Positions 1-8,752 of a stretch of 64,000 nt of DNA are shown here, piece after piece. Position 1 is the first letter of the stretch. Every line of letters starts with the position of its first letter. Origin of the DNA: Verrucomicrobiaceae bacterium. GTDB taxonomy: Bacteria > Pseudomonadota > Gammaproteobacteria > Pseudomonadales > CAMLJR01. The stretch spans positions 1 to 64,000 of the forward strand of contig JAQGNY010000019.1 in the NCBI GenBank assembly GCA_028293825.1, in the 5' to 3' direction. Made by a program: the position numbers and the translations under genes. The notes beneath the pieces were generated by a model. The model was not told the origin of the DNA, did not search any database, and worked only from the letters and a program-made list of their open reading frames with translations.

Positions 1-511
1 GGGCAAGCAATAATGTGGTGGTGTTGGTGGTCGTTAATAACGTGTTGAGGTTGTGAATAAAACTCGCCAATGCGCGCGGCGATTCCGCGAATTCGCGGGC
101 GCTGGCAAAACCGTCGAGAACCAGAAAAGTTGTTTTATAGCGGCGGACGTTTTCAGCAAGAAATTTAAACAGCGCATCCAGCCCGCCGGTAATCAATTCG
201 TTGAAGCCGCTTAGCATTACCATTTGCCGAGAGAATACTTCTTCATCGAAGAAACTAAATTCGCGCAAATGGCGCAGCAGTTTTCCGTGCGATTCGGCAA
301 TCAACGTAATAAAAAGTACCGGCATTCCTTTGCGCGCAATATTGAACGCAATCTGGCTGGCGAGAATGGTTTTGCCCGCTCCCGGCATGCCTTCAATCAG
401 ATAAAGTCCGTTGGCGACTAAACCTCCACCAAGCAACTCATCAAGGCCGGCGACGCCTGTTTGGAGGCGTTTATTCGCGGAGAGAGCCGAGTCATCAGAT
501 GTATTTGTCAT
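1..511 (-). CDS. KaiC/RadA-like RecA-family ATPase, N-terminal part (runs off left edge)
   Basis: The minus strand reads an open frame from the ATG at 509-511 to the window edge, so only about the first 170 residues are visible. A Walker A motif GMPGAGKT lies at residues 41-48, and a hydrophobic Walker B-like segment ending FLVLDG follows about 100 residues later. The opening TGVAGLDELLGGGL is typical of the KaiC/RAD55 branch of RecA ATPases, which bind ATP and often work with histidine kinases or GGDEF proteins in signalling. The C-terminal half, which would show one or two KaiC domains, lies outside. The family call is firm; the cellular role is unknown. Confidence 0.8.
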   Translation of the reverse strand, partial: MTNTSDDSALSANKRLQTGVAGLDELLGGGLVANGLYLIEGMPGAGKTILASQIAFNIARKGMPVLFITLIAESHGKLLRHLREFSFFDEEVFSRQMVMLSGFNELITGGLDALFKFLAENVRRYKTTFLVLDGFASAREFAESPRALASFIHNLNTLLTTTNTTTLLLA

Positions 512-926
512 GAGTTGAAATTTATTGTGGAGGGGGGCGAAGAATAGCTTTTTTACCGCGCACTAGCCATCTATAAAAGCGCTGAGAACTTTGAGTTTTT
601 CCGCTGTTTCTAAGGGGTTTTTTGTAAAAGTAACAATTAGAGGGTGCTCACTTGGAAGGCTAATTTATTGGATAAATTTAGCGACAAGTAAGTAGCGTGA
701 GTTTGCTTTTTAAAAAGCTTCATTATTGAAATTGGGCGGTACAAAGGGGCTGCGTTCAATAATCTAATGCCGCTTAATACCCGCAGCATTGCGGATATGC
801 ATCGCAACATGCTCAGCAACAGTTGCCCTTTGTAATGACGCAATCCGATGTAAAAAGCCACAATGTGCGCACGCGAGTAATTGCCCTTTGATTTTAAGTT
901 CATGCATACGTGTTTAAGAGAAACCG
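512..926. other. intergenic, no supported gene
   Basis: This is the divergent gap between the KaiC-like ATPase (minus) and the TlpA-like gene (plus), so it should hold both promoters. A minus-strand frame at 637-903 has no recognisable domain, is rich in Leu/Ser/Arg and has no convincing ribosome site. I see no repeat or RNA gene. Confidence 0.5.
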
Positions 927-1478
927 ATGAATAGACTGCCTCCCCGTTTCCTCACTGGCTTAATCCTGTGTCGGAACGCACTGCTCTGCGCTTTATTACT
1001 TGAAGCGTTCCCGACTCTGGCGGCCTCGTTGACCGTCGGTCGGCCCGCGCCGTCACTGTCTGCCCTCACGCTCGACGGAAGTGCTTTTAATCTGGCGGCA
1101 GACGGCAAAGGAAAAGTGGTGATCGTGAATTTCTGGGCGAGTTGGTGCAGCCCTTGCCGTCAGGAAATGCCCGCGCTCGATGAGTTCTATAAAGAACACA
1201 AAGCCGATGGCTTATTAGTGATCGCCATCAATATGGATGAACCACAAAACGAAAAGGCCGTGCGCGACATCATGCGGGATTTCAGTTTTCCCGCCGGATT
1301 TGCGCGCGACGCGCATATTGAGGGCTATGGAAGAATATGGCGGCTGCCGATGACGTTTGTTATCGATCGTCAGGGGCTCTTGCGTAAGGACGGCAGCGTT
1401 GGCGAGCCTAAGATCGATCGCTCGTTGCTCGAAACATTGGTGATCCCTTTGTTAAAGGCATCACCGGACCCATCCTAG
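927..1478 (+). CDS. TlpA/ResA-family periplasmic thioredoxin-like protein
   Basis: The 183-residue protein starts with a basic n-region and a hydrophobic stretch (about residues 10-32, ending LAA), which suggests export or an N-terminal anchor. The thioredoxin fold follows: the active site WCSPC has Cys74 and Cys77, and the cis-proline loop RLPMTFVID has Pro141. Proteins of this AhpC/TSA-Redoxin type reduce disulfides in the periplasm, often for cytochrome or metal-protein maturation. It converges on an outer-membrane protein that carries a CASCGC cluster near its mature N-terminus, a possible thiol client (inference). Family assignment is secure, partner is not. Confidence 0.85.
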   Translation: MNRLPPRFLTGLILCRNALLCALLLEAFPTLAASLTVGRPAPSLSALTLDGSAFNLAADGKGKVVIVNFWASWCSPCRQEMPALDEFYKEHKADGLLVIAINMDEPQNEKAVRDIMRDFSFPAGFARDAHIEGYGRIWRLPMTFVIDRQGLLRKDGSVGEPKIDRSLLETLVIPLLKASPDPS

Positions 1479-1513
1479 ATGCCTAATAAATACCTACTGA
1501 ATACTTGTTTCCG

Positions 1514-2524
1514 TCAGAAGGAAAACCGAGCGCCAATAGACGCCGTGTAGCGTGGCGCCAATTGCACGCCATTTACGTCCTGATACACAGGTAACTGCAC
1601 GAAGCTATAGATCGACGCCTTCTTGGTCAGCGGCACCGATACACCGGGGCTCAAATAAATCAGCGTGCCGCCAGTGCTGAATACATCGGCGTTAGCCCCC
1701 GAGTCGCGTTCAACGTGACGGGCATTTAGCTGGAGCTGTGGCGTAAAGCTCGCGAATTCCTGGTAGCGCACACCCAGATTCACATTGATCGCATCGCCGG
1801 GTTTGTACTGATCCTTTGCGTTCAGCGCTTTCTGGAACAGGCCCTGCGCAAAGTAATCCCAGTCTTTATTAATGCTGTCTGTGTAATACGCGCCGAGGAT
1901 GCCATCGGTGGTACCGGTGCCAGGTTGCAGACCGCGATCGATAAGTACGGGCTCGGGTGCTGTCAGGTCGGTGGAGGTGCCGTATTTAGTGTGGCTGCCG
2001 GTCGCCAATTTCAGCCCGAATAAAATGCCGAAATTGTGTTGCTCGCTGAAGCCCTGATAGCGGCCCACCAATTTAATATCGCCAAGGTCGGAAGTATCCG
2101 ATTTGTACTGGCCGCCGTCATCGCCCGGGGTGACGCCATCCGATGCTGTGCCGAGCGTGCCATGGCTGCGATTGATATAGGGTATTTGCACATTCACACC
2201 CCAATCGCCATTGATGGCGTAATTCAGACCGAGCGTCAGGTAATCGTTTTTCGTGTAATCCTCCACTTCCTGCGCGTCACCGCGATTGAGTCGCTGGCTA
2301 GCTGCCGTGGAAGAAATGGTATTGGTACCGCTGCGCAATTGGTTTTGATTCAGATAGTCGTAGCGCAGATCCACTGTAAAACCGGTAGCGCCGGTAAAGC
2401 TTAAATTATCCCACTCGGTGCTAAGCGTGCAGCCACAGCTCGCACAGGCGAAAGTTTCAGTTGAGACAAACGTGGTCATTGCGGCAATAACCGCTGTGTA
2501 CAGTGAAAGGCGGGGCAATTTCAT
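1514..2524 (-). CDS. outer-membrane beta-barrel protein with N-terminal CASCGC motif
   Basis: The 336-residue product begins MKLPRLSLYTAVIAAM, a signal peptide, followed in the mature N-terminus by CASCGC, and ends in ARFSF, the terminal aromatic pattern of outer-membrane barrels. The rest alternates short aromatic strands with Gly/Asp/Asn-rich turns. I chose the ATG at 2522-2524 because the longer frame begins with TTG. The cysteine cluster could bind metal or be kept reduced by the convergent TlpA-like protein 35 bp away; this is inference. The protein resembles uncharacterised barrels annotated as transporters, and I cannot name its substrate. Confidence 0.7.
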   Translation of the reverse strand: MKLPRLSLYTAVIAAMTTFVSTETFACASCGCTLSTEWDNLSFTGATGFTVDLRYDYLNQNQLRSGTNTISSTAASQRLNRGDAQEVEDYTKNDYLTLGLNYAINGDWGVNVQIPYINRSHGTLGTASDGVTPGDDGGQYKSDTSDLGDIKLVGRYQGFSEQHNFGILFGLKLATGSHTKYGTSTDLTAPEPVLIDRGLQPGTGTTDGILGAYYTDSINKDWDYFAQGLFQKALNAKDQYKPGDAINVNLGVRYQEFASFTPQLQLNARHVERDSGANADVFSTGGTLIYLSPGVSVPLTKKASIYSFVQLPVYQDVNGVQLAPRYTASIGARFSF

Positions 2525-2635
2525 GGTCGGGGCAGCTCGCACCAAGGACAGTTTGGGAAGCCGCGCAGCCTAACATTCGGCAAAACCGCTGGAGTGCGAC
2601 ATATTGCCGCACGAAGAGGAATGTCCGCCTGTACC

Positions 2636-2845
2636 TTAGAAGTTGTAAACCACGCTGCCACGCACAGTGCGCGGTTCAACCGGATGAAAGTGTCGATCGT
2701 CGATGTCTTCTGCGGCTTCCCCGTTGAGGCGCGAGGTGTAGTAATAATCGATGTCGCTGGTTTTGCGATCGAACAAATTAAAAATATCGAGGGCGAATTG
2801 CCAGTTGTTGTCGATGCGATAGCCGCCGCGTAAAAATTGCCGGCA
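2636..2845 (-). pseudogene. C-terminal fragment of a TonB-dependent receptor
   Basis: The minus strand from about 2845 down to a TAA at 2636-2638 encodes a typical TonB-receptor tail. It contains RGGYRIDNNWQFALDIFNLF, then DIDYYYTSRLNGEA, then HFHPVEPRTVRGSVVYNF and stop, matching the last barrel strands with a terminal Phe. Upstream the frame soon meets a stop, and nothing like a plug or the rest of the barrel is present before the NTF2-like gene. A full receptor has 700-900 residues, so this is a remnant. It lies directly upstream of the outer-membrane protein on the same strand, suggesting the two were once neighbours in an uptake locus. Confidence 0.7.
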
Positions 2846-2933
2846 AGGTATTCTCTCAGGATCGTATCGAAGTTAAGCAGCGGTCAGTAGTTGTGGTTTA
2901 TGTGTAAGCGATTCATGCGTTATTTGCCGATGA

Positions 2934-3335
2934 TTATCGCGTGAACACACGCGCAGCTTCGGCTGTATCGAAATATTCCTTGCCCACTTTTATTTGTTGA
3001 TCGCACACGATAAATAAATAGTGATAGGTGTTGCTGTAAACCGTCGTTGGCATTTGAAAGTGGCCGAGGGCTTCGACAGCCACTCGATCCGCTTCCGCAG
3101 TCACGCCGATAATTTGCAGCGACCGCTCGCTCGACATCGCAATCGTTGCATGCAGACTCGCGATAAAACTCGTGCGATCGAATTCGCCGAAACCAAGTAC
3201 CCACCACGTCAACTCGGGATGCAGCAGCTGTTCAATTGCCGCGTGATCACCGTTCGCAATCGCCGCTAAAAAAGCGCGGGCTATTTGTTTGTTTTGTTCG
3301 TAGTGCGTGTGGGTGCTTGTTTCTTCGGTGGTCAT
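2934..3335 (-). CDS. SnoaL/NTF2-like protein
   Basis: The 133-residue protein has the cone-shaped NTF2 pattern: an N-terminal helix (NKQIARAFLAAIANGD), a HPELTWWV strand, and alternating strands to KVGKEYFDTAEAARVF. This fold includes ketosteroid isomerases, SnoaL cyclases and limonene epoxide hydrolases; I see no residue set that fixes one activity. A good ribosome site (GGAGAAC) lies about 7 nt before the ATG at 3333-3335. It lies next to a decayed TonB-receptor fragment and may be a survivor of a lost catabolic locus. A second protein of the same superfamily is at 42822-43250. Confidence 0.7.
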   Translation of the reverse strand: MTTEETSTHTHYEQNKQIARAFLAAIANGDHAAIEQLLHPELTWWVLGFGEFDRTSFIASLHATIAMSSERSLQIIGVTAEADRVAVEALGHFQMPTTVYSNTYHYLFIVCDQQIKVGKEYFDTAEAARVFTR

Positions 3336-3728
3336 TGGTCGTTCTCCAGTGCTGTGATCGTCCTTCAGTGCTGTGAATTATGCTGTCGTAGCAAAGAATC
3401 GTTACAAAATATTTGGTGGGCGCGACGCCTGTCTGGTCCCGACGAGTGAAGTTAAAAATAGATTTCTGTAATAGGTTTTCGATAGCCGGCGCTGGTATTC
3501 GGCTGCATCTCCGCGCTTGATTTTGACCACGTCGCTTGCTCCGTTTTTGATCGGTCGCGCAGCCGCTGCGAAATAAAGAAAGAGCCGATCCGTGCTGCGG
3601 CATCAGTAGTTGATGCGAGCCGAAAGCTGAACAAGTCTGGTACTGTGCACAGAGATCAAGAGCGTCTGGCAAACTAGCCGAAAACAAAAAAACTTGCGGT
3701 CATAACGCCGACTAGATGGTACGCGCCA
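3336..3728. other. intergenic, no supported gene
   Basis: This is the divergent gap between the NTF2-like gene and the diguanylate cyclase. Frames at 3247-3687 and 3452-3634 (minus) overlap each other and the NTF2-like gene, have no domain and look random. No repeat or RNA gene was recognised. Confidence 0.5.
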
Positions 3729-6308
3729 ATGGTAAGACGACTTAAATACGGCATCCTGCTCGGACTTGTGATCCTAATCACCGATGCAGCTATCCCCCTC
3801 GTTATATCCCACCTTGTCACCGTTAAGCGCGCCGAAGCCGACGCCGCCGTAGACGTTAAGGAACAACTGCAATTGCTCCTGTCTGCCTATCAGGATGCCG
3901 AAACCGGACAGCGTGGTTTCATGATCACCGGGCAGGACGTCTTTCTCGGGCCTTATTACAAAGGCCGCGAAGCGCTGGCGAAATTGCTTCCGGCCGTGGG
4001 GCCTTTGGTCAGTGACGTCGCCGCGCAAACGCAGCGCTGGCAGGCGTTGCAAACACTGACGGCGCAGCACGCGGATTTTCAAGAAAATCGCATCTCGTTG
4101 CGTCGCCGCAATGAATCAATCGATATTGCCGGCGCCGAGCATGGCAAGAAATTGATGGATGGCATTCGTGCCGAAATTGCCGCGATGGGCCTTGCCGAAG
4201 AACAGAGCATCGCCAAGTTGATGGGCGACGTGCGCCACCTGCAGGCTTGGTCTAACCGCTCCATCATTCTGGTTACCGCTCTCGATCTGTGTCTGTTCGC
4301 CTATCTCTACTGGCTTGCCATAACCTCGTTGCGCAAACTCGAGCACGCACAAGGCGAACAGCATCTGTTGAACACTCAGCTGGAACAGGAAGTGCGGTTG
4401 CGCAGCGACGCACTGGAGCGTGTCGAGTGGCAGGCCGCACGGCTCAACGAAATCGTATTGATGCAGGGCACGCTCGCGCAGTCTCAGCTTGACGCCAAAG
4501 TCCTGCTCGACCAGATCGTGCACAAAATTCTGAACGTTGTCCCCGGCAGTGGCGCGGTGGTCGAGATGATCGAGGGCGAGGAGATGGTCTACCGCGCGAC
4601 CAGCGGCAGTCTCGCCGAATTCACGGGCTTGCGCCTGAAGCGCCTCGGCAGTTTGTCGGGCCAGTGCATCACCGAAAACCGCGTATTGATCGCGAGCGAT
4701 ACCCACACCGATCCGCGCGTCGATCGCGCCGCCTGCGAGAAGGTTGGCGCACGGTCGATGATCGTGGCGCCGCTGATGCGCGAAGGTCAGCCGGTCGGCG
4801 TACTCAAGGTGATGGCGGGTACCGCCGATGCGTTCGAACACGCCGACGTACAAACCCTGCAATTGATGGCGGGTTATCTCGGCGCGACATTGGGGCATCA
4901 GCTGCAATTCGAGAAAAACCAGCTGTTGCTGGGCGAACGCGACATTACGCTCACCGCACTTGAACATGAGCTGGAGCGGCGGGAGGAGTATGAACGGCAG
5001 ATTGAAGGACAGCGCCAGCGCACTGAAACCATTCTTGAGTCCTCGCATGAGGCGTTCATTTGCATCGATCAGCACGGCCTCGTGCTCGAATGGAACGAAA
5101 CGGCAGCGAACACTTTTGGCTGGTCGAAGGCCGAGGTGTTGGACCGAGAACTGACCGGGCTGATCCTGCCCGAGCGTCACCGCGAGGCGCACAATCGCGG
5201 TTTAGCGCACTTCCTGCAGACCGGCGAAGGTCCAGTGCTGGGCAAGCGCATCGAGCTGCCGGCGCAGTGCCGAGATGGGCGCGAAATTCCGATCGAGATG
5301 ACGATTTCCGCGCTGCGTATTGGCGACGGTTTTGAGTTCTCGTGTTTCTTGCGCGATATTTCCGAACGCAAGCAGGCGGAAGCGGCGCTGTTGAATCAAC
5401 AGGCCACGTTGCGCTCGCTCACTAATGCGATTCCGGCGCTGGTGTCGCTGGTGGATGCGAACGAACGCTACGTCTACTGCAACGAGTATTACCAGTCGGT
5501 TTTTGGGCGGGCGCCGGCGGAGTTGATCGGCACGCCATTGCGCGATTTTCTCGGCGATGCGCTCTATCTCGAATGCAAACCACACTTAGTTAAGGCGCTT
5601 AGCGGTCAGAGCGTGGTGTACGAGCGCACCATCCAGACCACGACCGGGCTGCATCATCAGGAGTGCCGCCACGTTCCCCAGTTCGATGCGAACGGCCAAC
5701 CCTCGGGGTTCTACCTGATCGCCTGGGACGTTACCGAGCGTAAAACCCAGGAAATCGCGTGGCAGTCGCGCGCCTCCACCGACCAGCTCACCGGCTTGAT
5801 GAATCGTGATTTTTTCATCGAGACGTTGTCGCTTGCTATTGCGCGGCATCGGCATTTTGGTGGCGCCCTGGCTGTGTGTTATCTCGATGTCGACCGCTTC
5901 AAGCAAATCAATGACACCTACGGCCATGCCGCAGGCGATGCCGTGCTGCAAGCATTCTCGGCAAATCTAACGATGTCGGTGCGGCAGTCGGATACGGTCG
6001 CGCGGCTCGGCGGCGATGAGTTCTGCATTCTGCTCGATAACATTCACACGCCCGAAAACGCGGCCGCGGTCGCCCAAAAAATTCTCGCGTTTGCGCGCTT
6101 ACCCGTGAATTACAACGAACACACACTGAGTATTTCGACCAGCATCGGCATCGTCTTCACGTATGAGGCCACGCTCGACGCCCCCGAGCTGATTGCCCTT
6201 GCCGATGCGGCGCTGTACAAAGCCAAACAAACAGGGCGCAATCGTTACGTGATCGATAGCGTCGCCGCGCAATCCCAAACATCGATGCTATCGGCTGGTG
6301 ATAACTAA
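3729..6308 (+). CDS. membrane diguanylate cyclase, CHASE3-GAF-PAS-PAS-GGDEF
   Basis: This 859-residue protein should make cyclic di-GMP from two GTP. An N-terminal membrane segment is followed by a CHASE3 sensor with the hallmark DAETGQRGFMITG (about residues 56-68) and a second membrane segment near 178-200. A short coiled coil, a GAF domain (about 245-400), two PAS domains (about 440-555 and 560-680) and a C-terminal GGDEF domain follow. DQLTGLMNR marks the GGDEF start near 685. The active site RLGGDEF is near 760, preceded five residues earlier by RQSD, a complete inhibitory I-site. No EAL domain follows, so it should be a product-inhibited cyclase. The signal sensed is unknown. Confidence 0.9.
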   Translation: MVRRLKYGILLGLVILITDAAIPLVISHLVTVKRAEADAAVDVKEQLQLLLSAYQDAETGQRGFMITGQDVFLGPYYKGREALAKLLPAVGPLVSDVAAQTQRWQALQTLTAQHADFQENRISLRRRNESIDIAGAEHGKKLMDGIRAEIAAMGLAEEQSIAKLMGDVRHLQAWSNRSIILVTALDLCLFAYLYWLAITSLRKLEHAQGEQHLLNTQLEQEVRLRSDALERVEWQAARLNEIVLMQGTLAQSQLDAKVLLDQIVHKILNVVPGSGAVVEMIEGEEMVYRATSGSLAEFTGLRLKRLGSLSGQCITENRVLIASDTHTDPRVDRAACEKVGARSMIVAPLMREGQPVGVLKVMAGTADAFEHADVQTLQLMAGYLGATLGHQLQFEKNQLLLGERDITLTALEHELERREEYERQIEGQRQRTETILESSHEAFICIDQHGLVLEWNETAANTFGWSKAEVLDRELTGLILPERHREAHNRGLAHFLQTGEGPVLGKRIELPAQCRDGREIPIEMTISALRIGDGFEFSCFLRDISERKQAEAALLNQQATLRSLTNAIPALVSLVDANERYVYCNEYYQSVFGRAPAELIGTPLRDFLGDALYLECKPHLVKALSGQSVVYERTIQTTTGLHHQECRHVPQFDANGQPSGFYLIAWDVTERKTQEIAWQSRASTDQLTGLMNRDFFIETLSLAIARHRHFGGALAVCYLDVDRFKQINDTYGHAAGDAVLQAFSANLTMSVRQSDTVARLGGDEFCILLDNIHTPENAAAVAQKILAFARLPVNYNEHTLSISTSIGIVFTYEATLDAPELIALADAALYKAKQTGRNRYVIDSVAAQSQTSMLSAGDN

Positions 6309-6722
6309 TACCTGGCGTAGCGCCGTTGAATCCACTCCAAAGAAAACTCCCAGCGTCAACATCGACAAAATAAATGGTGCGATCAAATCGCATCGTTAAA
6401 AGATTGGCGTAAGGGATGAATGATTAGCGCCTGCCGTGAATCGATTCGGCAGCGACGATGGCGATAATTATTTGGCAGTGCTCGCTCGATATTTCCCAGG
6501 AAACACGGGTAATACCTCTCCATTAATGCCGCGAAAAAAGCAAACTGCATCACAGGGGCTGCGCGCGAGCGCTGCTAACATTCGCGCCGGGCACAGGGAA
6601 CACAGTGCGATGGTTTTTCTCTTCGAACGGGCAAGTTAAGTTTGGGAGGAGGGGTTACAGAGTTGCGCTTGTTCCCTGCGTGCTCATTCAACCGACAATC
6701 AAATCAGCTAAGGACCAGCAAC
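6309..6722. other. intergenic, no supported gene
   Basis: This is the gap between the diguanylate cyclase and the conserved hypothetical at 6723. Short frames here (for example 6436-6639 plus) lack domains. A ribosome site AAGGA at about 6710 belongs to the next gene. No terminator with a T-run is visible after the cyclase. Confidence 0.4.
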
Positions 6723-7208
6723 ATGCCGCAAGAAAATCTTATTCAAGTAAATATTCCCGCCGACGATCTGCAAGCGATTCAGGACGCGATCCAAGTGCTG
6801 ACCACCAAGCTTGCCCCGCATCTAATCAGCCTGACCACCGACGCTCGCCGCGAGCTGCCGAAGATGGGCGATAAGACATTGGCCTTCGTGAAAAAAGCGC
6901 AGGAATACGCGCAGCGCCATCCCGATCTGGTGCCGAGCTTTATCAGCATGGAATTGTTCGATGCGGATATGCGCGGCGTCGATACGCTGACCAATTTGCA
7001 GCGCTCGTTACTGCCGTTATTCACCAACCTCGAAGACAGCTTGATGCTGAGCGGCAGCGAAGCCTATCAGGCGGCGCTGGTGTTCTACCGCAACATCAAA
7101 ACCGCCACGCAGTCCGGCGTGCCGAACGCGAAAGCCATTCACGAAGAACTGTCCGCGCGTTTCCCCGGCGGCGGCCGCAGCAGTAAAACGGAGGCGACTC
7201 CTGCTTAA
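6723..7208 (+). CDS. conserved hypothetical protein, alpha-helical
   Basis: I start this gene at the ATG at 6723, because AAGGA lies 8 nt upstream and the sequence from MPQENLIQVNIPADDL has the look of a real N-terminus; the upstream in-frame extension does not. The 161-residue product is predicted to be soluble and mainly helical, with RRELPKMGDKTLAFVKKA and a later LSGSEAYQAALVFYRNIK segment, and a Gly/Ser/Arg-rich tail (ARFPGGGRSSK). It resembles a conserved family of unknown function that I cannot name. Nothing in the neighbourhood suggests a role. Confidence 0.65.
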   Translation: MPQENLIQVNIPADDLQAIQDAIQVLTTKLAPHLISLTTDARRELPKMGDKTLAFVKKAQEYAQRHPDLVPSFISMELFDADMRGVDTLTNLQRSLLPLFTNLEDSLMLSGSEAYQAALVFYRNIKTATQSGVPNAKAIHEELSARFPGGGRSSKTEATPA

Positions 7209-7345
7209 CCCACAACGCTCGCGTAATTGGTAACAGTGGTTTAACCCGGCTGCGGATTCGTTAATCAAACAATCCGCAGCCGGTTTCAATAATGAAGTAC
7301 CCACCTCGACAACCCCTCCGACCCCTCTTCGAACTACCGGCACCT

Positions 7346-7681
7346 ACTTAAGAAGTACTCCCCCCGACCTCGGAGGTACCCCTCCCCACCTCAAAGGTAC
7401 CCCTACCTACTTCGGAAGTACCCCCTCCCACCTCTGAGGTACTCCCCCCTACTTCAGAGGTACCCCCTCCCACTTCAAAACGAGGAAATCCTCCAAAAAA
7501 GCTCCGGCATCCTCTGAAAAAGCTCCGATGCCGGAGCTCTCGGATGGGTCGTACCCTTAAAAAGAGAGGACACCGCACCAAAAAGCTGCGCCATCCTCCA
7601 AAAAAGCTCCGACGTCGGAGCTCTTGGATGGGTCGTACCCCTAAAAAGAGAGGCCAGCGGAGCAAAAAGACTCGGCATCCT
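7346..7681. repeat. 21-bp-period tandem array, 16 units, palindromic cores
   Basis: From 7346 the sequence can be cut into 16 consecutive 21-bp units without a phase break. The first six carry an 11-nt core: ACTTAAGAAGT, ACCTCGGAGGT, ACCTCAAAGGT, ACTTCGGAAGT, ACCTCTGAGGT and ACTTCAGAGGT. The arms change together (ACCT with AGGT, ACTT with AAGT) in five of six. From about 7493 the units are a different set, where a four-unit block recurs (7514-7597 and 7598-7681), including an 18-bp perfect palindrome at about 7607-7624. Frames through the array in both strands give only heptad-like peptides and are not genes. Confidence 0.8.
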
Positions 7682-7828
7682 TGTTTGGAGGTGGGGGTGG
7701 CTGGCTGGGAGGAGGGAAGTCGCAGCGATGAAGTGCGATTTGCTGACCGTAAGTCAGCAGCACTGGTCGATAAAAGACATTCGGTCTAATCTGGATAGCA
7801 ACTAGGGACAGTTGCCTCATCCCCAGCG

Positions 7829-7974
7829 CTGGTACGGCTTCGAAAATAAATCAAAAAGCCGTTTTAATGGAATGCATCAACCGACGCGTCTGTATGAATA
7901 CTCAAAAACCAAGATCAAACGATGTGTCGAGTTTAGTTTTTAAATGCGGATGTGTCTGCTCAATAAATAGTTAG
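7829..7974 (+). repeat. cassette-spacer repeat R1 (attC-like?), ends GTTAG before next ORF
   Basis: This copy is nearly identical to R3 (9245-9392) and, over its 3' two thirds, to R2 (8625-8724); R4 (10178-10266) is more diverged. Landmarks are CAACCGACGCGTC near the middle, then TTTAGTTTTTAAATG, GGATGTGTC and a final GTTAG at 7970. The blocks GACGCGTC and GATGTGTC can pair with two G-T wobbles, and CAAC can pair with GTTG/GTTA. Similarity stops at GTTAG, and the next gene starts 14 nt later. This resembles the edge of an integron cassette, but the canonical R''/L'' boxes are not clear. Confidence 0.55.
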
Positions 7975-7988
7975 AGAGAAGAATAAAT

Positions 7989-8495
7989 ATGTCAGATAGC
8001 TCATCAAAAAAGCTTTTAGAAACCATTGCGGGGATAGGTGGAGCTGCGGCCGGAATCTATTCTGGAATTAATCTAATTATTCCTCTGCTGTTTTCTGCGC
8101 TCGCCGCATGGCTCGCCAAGCGATTTCTTCCCGAGCAAAAGAAAATTATAGCTCCCGCATTTTCAGTTCAATGCGGCTATGTCTTATGGTTATCGCTAGC
8201 TTTTTTTACGACTGGTTTGTTCAATAATCCAAACACTGCCGATGTAGCTATATTGATAGCGGGTCTGGCGTGGCTATTAATCAAGCCTAGTTTTGGCCCG
8301 CTCTATCTCTTGTCTGCCTACCAGCTTTTAGGGCTTTGTTTTAACTCCTATCTGTTTTACGGCGCAGCTCTTGGAAGCCCCACGCATCGCGCGCTACTTG
8401 TGCATGTAATCTGGCGCGTGTTGGCACTATTTTACATGTCCAAAGTTTTCCGTGAACTTCGCAAAAGAAATTCGGAGGTGCCGGTTGCTCTGTAA
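7989..8495 (+). CDS. small multi-pass membrane protein, unknown function
   Basis: The 168-residue protein has a polar start (MSDSSSKKLLETIAG) and about four to five hydrophobic segments (roughly 15-45, 58-77, 85-105, 108-125, 132-148), ending in a basic, charged tail. I do not recognise the family. It is the first small gene of the island, starts 14 nt after the GTTAG end of repeat R1, and is AT-richer than the flanking core genes. A purine-rich AGAGAGAAG precedes the ATG. Its boundaries, composition and isolation point to acquisition by transfer. Confidence 0.6.
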   Translation: MSDSSSKKLLETIAGIGGAAAGIYSGINLIIPLLFSALAAWLAKRFLPEQKKIIAPAFSVQCGYVLWLSLAFFTTGLFNNPNTADVAILIAGLAWLLIKPSFGPLYLLSAYQLLGLCFNSYLFYGAALGSPTHRALLVHVIWRVLALFYMSKVFRELRKRNSEVPVAL

Positions 8496-8535
8496 CAAAC
8501 CAATTAATTTCGCGCCTATCGGCGTCGGTAGTAAT

Positions 8536-8611
8536 TAGGGCGCAATAAATGAAATGCATTGCGCCACGAATCTAGATCGCTGGCGCAATGCTCTCTGGTT
8601 ATTGCGCCCTA
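8536..8611. mobile_element. 76-bp MITE-like hairpin element, copy A
   Basis: The ends are inverted repeats TAGGGCGCAATAA and TTATTGCGCCCTA (13 bp, perfect). Inside is a second inverted pair, GCATTGCGCCA and TGGCGCAATGC (11 bp), so the whole unit can fold into one long hairpin. Copies B, C and E are nearly identical, D has a replaced middle and F is truncated. No transposase is in the window; it is probably mobilised in trans or spread with the island. Confidence 0.75.
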
Positions 8612-8624
8612 CGTCCTACGTGCT

Positions 8625-8724
8625 GCATCAACCGACGCGTGTGTATGAATACTCAAAAACCAAGATCAACCGATGTGTCGCGTTAGTTTTTAAATGTGGA
8701 TGTGTCTGCGTACTAACTAGTTAG
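8625..8724 (+). repeat. cassette-spacer repeat R2, ends GTTAG
   Basis: This copy shares the CAACCGACGCGT block, the ACTCAAAAACCAAGATCAA block and the GGATGTGTC block with R1 and R3, but lacks their upstream GGTACGGCTTCG part, which here is replaced by the end of hairpin element A. Similarity ends at GTTAG (8720-8724), 28 nt before the next start codon. Confidence 0.55.
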
Positions 8725-8752
8725 AGCAATTTATTCATCAGCGGAGTAGCGA

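Noticed and set aside
637-903. 88-codon minus-strand frame before the TlpA gene
   Set aside because: No signal, domain or ribosome site; random-looking composition in a promoter region.
3247-3687. 146-codon minus-strand frame overlapping the NTF2-like gene
   Set aside because: It overlaps the better-supported gene in another frame and has no domain.
4116-5192. long minus-strand frame of 358 codons inside the diguanylate cyclase
   Set aside because: It is antisense to a gene with clear CHASE3, GAF and PAS domains, rich in Arg/His/Gln as expected of a shadow frame in GC-rich DNA, with no domain of its own.
7348-7665. frame rich in GGGTSEV-type repeats
   Set aside because: It follows from the 21-bp DNA repeat (seven codons per unit). 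No start site or homology; the same DNA is open in other frames too.
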